Positions 31,714-36,668 of a stretch of 36,668 bases of DNA are shown piece by piece (the stretch's first letter is position 1; each line of letters opens with the position of its first letter). The notes beneath the pieces were generated by a model, which worked only from the letters and a program-made list of their open reading frames with translations, did not search any database and had not been told where the DNA came from. Source of the DNA: Flavobacteriales bacterium. Its GTDB lineage: Bacteria > Bacteroidota > Bacteroidia > Flavobacteriales_E > Vicingaceae. The translations under genes and the position numbers were made by a program. The stretch lies in assembly GCA_029262875.1 (NCBI GenBank), contig JAJCYO010000170.1, positions 1 to 36,668 on the forward strand, given 5' to 3'.

Positions 31714-33644
31714 TAACTTTGCATGTATTTTCTCCACCATGTATTAAACACTATTAATGCCCAAATGGTTGCTTGTGTATCTTCAGGATTATTGGAAAAC
31801 AGTTGTTGTTTTAGTTCTCGTATTGCGGCAACATTAAATATACCTTGCTCCTCAATAAAATCATCGGCCAACAAATCATCTTCAATTTTTGAACGCAATT
31901 CATTTCGAAACCATTCTAAAAGTGGAACTTCAAAACCATGTTTTGGTCGCTTATATATTTCATCAGGCAATTCATCCCTAAATGCATCTTGAAGAATTTT
32001 TTTCTTCATGTCCGTATTAATTTTAAATGCAACTGGCAGTGAAAAAGCAAAATTTACTAACCTATGATCTAAAAATGGAGTCCTAACTTCTAAACTATTG
32101 GCCATACTCATAGCATCTACTTTGCGCAGCATATCATTGGTCAATACCATTTTCATATCGGTATAAAGTACATCATTAATGTCACCATCTCTACGAATCC
32201 CCTTCAATAATTCTTCTTTACGTTTTTTATATTCAAATGCAGTATCGCTTAGTCGTTGGGGATTAAAAACCAATTCTTCTTTTAGCAAATAATTAGCTCT
32301 CTCTTCATTAATAATAGACGCCCATTTCCAATACCTAGCTTTATTTGTAAGCTTTGCTCCCAAACTAAACTTATGAAGTTGTCTATTAAGATTTGTAAAT
32401 TTTGAGTTCCTCGATTTTGGCAGACTCCTCCATAGGGGATGTCCCATTTTCACCATTGATTCTTTAATGCCCGGGTGTCGAGATTTAAATTCGGCCATAT
32501 GCTTATTGTATCCCGAAAACATTTCATCAGCTCCATCTCCAGACAGAGCAACAGTTACATGTTCCTTGGTATATTTACTCAATAAATAAACTGCTATAGC
32601 TGATGAATCAGCAAATGGCTCATCAATGTAGTCCAAAATATTATTCAGATTTTCGTACAAATCGTCATTTGAAAGTGAAAAAACTTGGTGGTTACTTCCT
32701 ATTTTTTTTGCAACGGCATTAGCATAACTTGTTTCGTCAAAAAAGGGTTCATCTTTATATCCAATTGAAAAAGTTTTTAAATCTGGTTTATGCCTTTTGG
32801 CCAACAAGCTAATAATAGAGGAATCAACTCCACCACTTAAAAATGTTCCCACGGGAACATCTGATATTAATCTCTTTTGAACCGCATCGTCTAATAAATT
32901 ACAGAGCATTTCCTGCGCCTTACCATAATTCATCGCATTGGTTTGAAGTGTCGCTTCTTGATTAAATGGAAGTTCATAATACAATTGTTCTTCTATTTTA
33001 TCACTTAGTTTATTGGTTCCCTTAATAAAAATAAAATGCCCTGGTTTTAATTTTTTAACTCCTTCCAGTATTGAATTATTTGTTGGTATATAATTGAATT
33101 GCAGGTAATTAAAAAGGCTTGCCTTGTCTATTTCTTTCTTAATGTTAAATGTTAAAATGGCTTTTAATTCTGAGGAAAAGATAAATTGTTCTCCATCAAA
33201 ATAATAAAGAAGTGGTTTTATCCCCATTCTATCCCGAGCAATAAATAAAGAATCGTCCTTTTTATCGTAAATACCGAAAGCAAAAAACCCATTTAATTTT
33301 TCTAAACATTCACTTCCATGCTTAATGTATAGATTTAATAAAACTTCTGTATCTGAAGTAGTTGTAAAAGAAACACCCTCACTAATGAGCTCTTCTTTTA
33401 ATTCCTGATAATTATAAATTTCTCCATTAAATACAATGCTATATCTTTCTGTAAGATCCGTAAAAGGTTGATTCGCCTCTTTTGAGGTATCAATGATAGA
33501 AAGTCTTGCGTGACCTAATGAGAGATTATTAAACTTTATTGTGCTCCTATTGTCTGGGCCCCTTTTAGAAAGTGTTCTAGTGGCTGTAGCAATTTTGCTA
33601 AGTTCTTTCTGATTAGAAGATACAATTCCTACAATTCCACACAT
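31713..33644 (-). CDS. asnB: Glutamine-hydrolysing asparagine synthase / sugar amidotransferase
   Basis: A 643-residue two-domain enzyme. The N-terminal class II glutaminase starts MCGIVGIV, with Cys2 as the nucleophile, and includes RGPDNRS (28-34), NGEIYNYQEL and the ammonia-channel region. The synthetase domain has the ATP pyrophosphatase motif SGGVDSS near 270-276, SGDGADEMFSGY, and the conserved DAMSMANSLEVRTPFLD. In primary metabolism AsnB makes asparagine; in polysaccharide loci such proteins (for example the WbpS or WbmE type) may amidate sugar carboxylates. Placement as first gene of this operon, overlapping a GT4 gene, favours sugar amidation but the sequence alone does not decide. 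The upstream gap contains the lpdA terminator; TATACTTG on the minus strand (33681-33688) is a weak -7 candidate. Confidence 0.9.
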   Translation of the reverse strand: MCGIVGIVSSNQKELSKIATATRTLSKRGPDNRSTIKFNNLSLGHARLSIIDTSKEANQPFTDLTERYSIVFNGEIYNYQELKEELISEGVSFTTTSDTEVLLNLYIKHGSECLEKLNGFFAFGIYDKKDDSLFIARDRMGIKPLLYYFDGEQFIFSSELKAILTFNIKKEIDKASLFNYLQFNYIPTNNSILEGVKKLKPGHFIFIKGTNKLSDKIEEQLYYELPFNQEATLQTNAMNYGKAQEMLCNLLDDAVQKRLISDVPVGTFLSGGVDSSIISLLAKRHKPDLKTFSIGYKDEPFFDETSYANAVAKKIGSNHQVFSLSNDDLYENLNNILDYIDEPFADSSAIAVYLLSKYTKEHVTVALSGDGADEMFSGYNKHMAEFKSRHPGIKESMVKMGHPLWRSLPKSRNSKFTNLNRQLHKFSLGAKLTNKARYWKWASIINEERANYLLKEELVFNPQRLSDTAFEYKKRKEELLKGIRRDGDINDVLYTDMKMVLTNDMLRKVDAMSMANSLEVRTPFLDHRLVNFAFSLPVAFKINTDMKKKILQDAFRDELPDEIYKRPKHGFEVPLLEWFRNELRSKIEDDLLADDFIEEQGIFNVAAIRELKQQLFSNNPEDTQATIWALIVFNTWWRKYMQS

Positions 33645-33691
33645 AAATTATCTTACGCTTAGATTCTAATAAAGTTCAGACAAGTATAAAC

Positions 33692-33725
33692 AAAAAATCC
33701 TTCTTAAAATTAAGGAGGATTTTTT
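33692..33725 (-). terminator. Intrinsic terminator after lpdA
   Basis: The arms AAAAAATCCTTCTTA and TTAAGGAGGATTTTTT pair along about 14-16 bp with one G-T wobble, around a tight A/T centre. Read on the minus strand, the G+C-containing stem ends in six T. It lies 20 bp downstream of the lpdA stop and 48 bp upstream of the asnB start, so it separates the two transcription units. A run of A on the other side would make it work in both directions. Confidence 0.82.
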
Positions 33726-33745
33726 ATAAATATCAGAATTACCTT

Positions 33746-35134
33746 CTACATATGAATTACTTCATCATATGCAGCAGCTGCAGCTTCCATTATTGCTTCA
33801 CTCATTGTTGGATGAGGGTGAACGGTCTTGATTAATTCGTGTCCTGTAGTTTCTAATTTTCTAATTGCAACAATTTCAGCAATCATTTCTGTAACATTAG
33901 CACCAATCATATGCCCTCCTAATAATTCACCATATTTAGCATCAAAAATTAATTTAACAAACCCATCTTTATGACCTGCTGCACTTGCTTTACCTGATGC
34001 TGAGAAAGGGAATTTACCAATTTTCAATTCGTAACCAGCTTCTTTTGCCATTGCCTCTGTCATACCAACTGAAGCAACTTCAGGAGAGCAATAAGTACAA
34101 CCAGGAATATTACCATAATCCAATGGTTCTACATCCATTCCAGAAATTTTCTCTACACATATAATCCCTTCAGCAGAAGCAACGTGCGCCAATGCATGCC
34201 CTTTTGTAACATCTCCAATAGCATAATATCCTGGAATATTTGTTTGATAGTAATCGTTGGTTATAATGATATCTTTATCAGTTGCAATACCTACATCCTC
34301 TAATCCAATGTCTTCAATATTTCTTTTAATTCCTACGGCTGAAAGAACAACATCACAGTCTATTGTTTCTTCTCCTTTTTTCGTTTTAACTAAAACTTTA
34401 CATCCAGCACCCTTTGTATCAACACTCTCCACAGAAGATTTAGTCATTACCTTGATTCCTGATTTCTTAAAAGAACGCCCCAATTGCTTGGAAACATCAA
34501 CGTCTTCTATTGGAACAATGTTATCCATAAATTCAACAATCGTTACATCAACCCCCATCGCACTATAGAAGTATGCAAATTCTACTCCTATTGCCCCAGA
34601 ACCAACCACTACCATCTTTTTAGGCAACTTAGGTAAAACTAATGCTTCTCTGTAGCCAATTATTTTTTTACCATCTTGTGGTAAATTTGGTAATTCTCTT
34701 GAACGTGCTCCTGTCGCTATAATAATATTATTGGCAGCATACTCGGTTACTTTTCCTGCATCATCTGTTACATCAATTTTTTTTCCAGCTTTAACTTTTG
34801 CCGTCCCTTTTATAACATCAATTTTGTTCTTTTTCATTAAGAACTGTATTCCGTTACTCATTCCTTCGGCCACGTCTCTACTTCTTTTAACAATTGCAGG
34901 GAAATCAGCGTCAGCTCCTTTAATTTTTATACCATAATCCTCAGCATGATTAATGTATTCAAAAACATTAGCACTCTTTAACAATGCTTTTGTTGGAATA
35001 CAACCCCAGTTCAAGCATATTCCTCCTAATTCTGCTCTTTCAATAACAGCAGTTTTCATTCCCAATTGAGAAGCTCTAATAGCAGCAACATATCCACCAG
35101 GTCCGCTTCCTACAACAATTAAATCATAACTCAT
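33746..35134 (-). CDS. lpdA: Dihydrolipoyl dehydrogenase (E3)
   Basis: A 462-residue FAD disulfide reductase that reoxidises dihydrolipoamide of 2-oxoacid dehydrogenases or the glycine cleavage system, using NAD. The FAD-binding motif VGSGPGGYVAAIRA is at 8-21, the redox-active disulfide GGICLNWGCIPTKA gives Cys40 and Cys45, the NAD-binding motif VVGSGAIGVEFA follows in the middle, and the C-terminal HPHPTMSE supplies the catalytic His441/Glu446 pair. All key residues are present. It is the E3 expected to serve pdhA/pdhC, encoded about 28 kb away on the same strand. It looks monocistronic: a terminator follows and a divergent gene lies upstream. On the minus strand TTACTTTG, about 30 bp upstream, is a near-match to the -7 element. 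Confidence 0.95.
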   Translation of the reverse strand: MSYDLIVVGSGPGGYVAAIRASQLGMKTAVIERAELGGICLNWGCIPTKALLKSANVFEYINHAEDYGIKIKGADADFPAIVKRSRDVAEGMSNGIQFLMKKNKIDVIKGTAKVKAGKKIDVTDDAGKVTEYAANNIIIATGARSRELPNLPQDGKKIIGYREALVLPKLPKKMVVVGSGAIGVEFAYFYSAMGVDVTIVEFMDNIVPIEDVDVSKQLGRSFKKSGIKVMTKSSVESVDTKGAGCKVLVKTKKGEETIDCDVVLSAVGIKRNIEDIGLEDVGIATDKDIIITNDYYQTNIPGYYAIGDVTKGHALAHVASAEGIICVEKISGMDVEPLDYGNIPGCTYCSPEVASVGMTEAMAKEAGYELKIGKFPFSASGKASAAGHKDGFVKLIFDAKYGELLGGHMIGANVTEMIAEIVAIRKLETTGHELIKTVHPHPTMSEAIMEAAAAAYDEVIHM

Positions 35135-35213
35135 ATCTTATAATGTTTTTTGAATTTTTAATACAAAGTAAGATGCGAATTTAATAAAAGTTGGCTAAGA
35201 AATTAAATGATTA

Positions 35214-35245
35214 TGTGATTAAGTTAAATAAGAAATTTATCTTTG
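35214..35245 (+). promoter_or_regulatory. Candidate promoter of the M61 peptidase gene
   Basis: TATCTTTG at 35238-35245 matches TAnnTTTG exactly; TGTG (35214-35217), one base off the -33 TTTG, is 20 bp upstream. The predicted start near 35251 is about 18 bases before the ATG at 35269. The rest of the 134-bp divergent gap with lpdA shows no other clear structure. Confidence 0.38.
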
Positions 35246-35268
35246 GATTTGTTATAAAATTCCACCAA

Positions 35269-36668
35269 ATGAAATACATTGTTTCTTACGAAAAGCCAAA
35301 CAATCATTATGTTGATATTGAATACATTATTGACAACATTACTTGTGAAAAATTGGAACTCCAATTACCAGCATGGAGGCCAGGAAGATATGAATTAGGG
35401 AATTTTGCTAAAAATATTCAGAAGTGGGAAGCTTTTAATGAAAAGGGAGAATCATTACCCTCAAAGAAAATAACTAAAGATTTATGGGAAGTTGAAACGA
35501 ATGGAAATCAAACCGTTCATATTAAATACAATTATTTTGCTAACGAAATTAATGCTGGATCTTCATACTTAGATGATAAGCAACTATATGTCAATGGAGT
35601 AAATTGTTTTCTCTATGTTCCTTCAAGGATAAATGAATCCTGTATTTTAGAACTAAAAATTCCTGCTGACTATAAAATTGCTTCGGGATTGAAAGAAACC
35701 AAAAAGCATCAATTTACTTGTCAGGACTTTCATGAATTAGTTGACTGCCCTTTTATAGCAAGTAATAGTTTGCAACACCACAGCTATGATGAAAGTGGTG
35801 TTAAGTTTCACATCTGGTTTCAGGGTGAATGCAAACCTGATTGGAATACATTAGAAACCGATTTTAGAAAATTTAGTCGAGCCCAAATAGGAGCTTTTGG
35901 AGATTTCCCAACAGAAGAATACCATTTTTTGTTCCAAATACTAACGCATCGTACCTATCATGGTGTGGAACACTATAATTCAACAGTAATTTCATTAGGG
36001 CCGTCTTATGATGTTATGCGAAAAGATGGGTGGTACAATGAATTACTTGGTGTTAGTTCTCATGAACTATATCACACATGGAATGTAAAACAAATTAGAC
36101 CAATAGAAATGTTTCCTTATGATTATGGTAAGGAAAATTATACAGAATTAGGATACCTTGATGAAGGAGTAACAACCTACTATGGAGATAAATTCTTACT
36201 GACTTCTGGAGTGTTTGATTGGAAACAATATGCAAAAACTTTTAACCAACTATTAAAAAGACATTTTGACAATTTTGGAGTAACTAATTATTCTGTAGCA
36301 CAATCTTCGTATGACACATGGTTAGATGGTTATGTTGCAGGAGTTCCAGGGCGAAAGGGATCAATATATACAGAAGGCGCTTTAATTGCATTTATGACGG
36401 ATGTATTCATACTTCAAAACACCAATAACCAAAAATCTCTTAATGATGTGATGAGAGTCTTATATCAGGATTATGCCAAACAAGGTAAAGGTATTTCAGA
36501 TATGGATTATAAAAACGTCATTGAGCAAGTTTCTGGGGCACCCTATAATGATATTTACAATAACTTTATACATGGCATAGCTGATTATACAAAAAACCTT
36601 AAGGAAAGCTTAAACTATATTGGGTGTGACCTGCAGATTTCTCCTTCAAAAAAACATCATGAAGCTTA
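35269..36668 (+). CDS. M61 (glycyl aminopeptidase) family metalloprotease, C-terminus cut by window
   Basis: The frame opens at ATG 35269 and is open to the window end, giving 466 codons. The N-terminal part begins MKYIVSYEKPNNHYVDIEY, the beta-sandwich domain of M61 peptidases, with QLPAWRPGRYELGNFAKNI as a family landmark. The zinc site is SSHELYHTWNVKQIRP, an HExxHxWN motif, followed by GYLDEGVTTYYGD, where the glutamate is the third zinc ligand. IYTEGALIAFMTD follows, another family landmark. There is no signal peptide, so the protein is predicted to be cytosolic, unlike many exported members. A C-terminal PDZ domain, common in the family, would lie beyond the window. Peptidase activity is inferred from intact zinc ligands; substrate preference is not visible. 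Confidence 0.88.
   Translation, partial: MKYIVSYEKPNNHYVDIEYIIDNITCEKLELQLPAWRPGRYELGNFAKNIQKWEAFNEKGESLPSKKITKDLWEVETNGNQTVHIKYNYFANEINAGSSYLDDKQLYVNGVNCFLYVPSRINESCILELKIPADYKIASGLKETKKHQFTCQDFHELVDCPFIASNSLQHHSYDESGVKFHIWFQGECKPDWNTLETDFRKFSRAQIGAFGDFPTEEYHFLFQILTHRTYHGVEHYNSTVISLGPSYDVMRKDGWYNELLGVSSHELYHTWNVKQIRPIEMFPYDYGKENYTELGYLDEGVTTYYGDKFLLTSGVFDWKQYAKTFNQLLKRHFDNFGVTNYSVAQSSYDTWLDGYVAGVPGRKGSIYTEGALIAFMTDVFILQNTNNQKSLNDVMRVLYQDYAKQGKGISDMDYKNVIEQVSGAPYNDIYNNFIHGIADYTKNLKESLNYIGCDLQISPSKKHHEA

Noticed and set aside
1-36668. tRNA, rRNA, IS elements, prophage or integration signs
   Set aside because: None seen by eye: no transposase or integrase motifs, no cloverleaf-like intergenic segments, all gaps under 260 bp, and base composition looks even throughout.

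Overview
The window is AT-rich, densely packed bacterial chromosome from a member of the Bacteroidota, most likely order Flavobacteriales. The evidence is two proteins ending in type IX secretion (T9SS) sorting domains, a further probable secreted protein cut by the left edge, promoter-like TTG-N20-TAnnTTTG elements instead of sigma70 boxes, weak Shine-Dalgarno sequences, and typical families such as DUF2490, DUF4956 and SprB/PKD adhesins. I cannot name a genus. No rRNA, tRNA, CRISPR array, IS element, phage gene or integrase was seen, so this looks like core chromosome carrying several envelope loci.

Layout. 1-6668 is mostly minus strand: the start of an arylsulfotransferase-like secreted protein (cut by the edge), recG, then (plus strand) a zinc N-acetylmuramoyl-L-alanine amidase, then the cdd-pdhA-pdhC group. 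6737-9207 (plus) is a tightly coupled four-gene operon: acidic lipoprotein, VTC-type polyphosphate polymerase, DUF4956 membrane protein and DUF2490 outer-membrane protein. 9248-13014 (plus) is PASTA protein, T9SS secreted protein and rluD-type pseudouridine synthase. 13267-16479 is a 1070-residue T9SS adhesin, facing a small GIY-YIG protein.

17046-21878 (minus) is a three-gene outer-membrane locus: two paralogous beta-barrels with calcium-binding-type Asp-rich repeats, one ending in three SPOR-like repeats and the other in an EF-hand, with a two-repeat SPOR protein between them. Its upstream region holds a candidate promoter and a nearly perfect 22-bp inverted repeat. 22053-33644 (minus) is an eight-gene run in the order of transcription asnB, GT4 glycosyltransferase, Wza-like lipoprotein, Wzc-like tyrosine autokinase, rfbC, WecA/MraY-like transferase, uvrA and a LOG-family nucleotide phosphoribohydrolase. 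It combines polysaccharide assembly with DNA repair. lpdA (E3 of the pyruvate dehydrogenase complex) lies upstream and ends in a clear hairpin terminator. A cytosolic-looking M61 peptidase, cut by the right edge, is divergent from lpdA.

The best candidates for poorly described biology are the lipoprotein/VTC/DUF4956/DUF2490 operon, which could be a polyphosphate synthesis module linked to the envelope, and the three-gene barrel/SPOR/EF-hand locus with its palindromic control region. Functional statements rest on motif recognition by eye; no database search was run.
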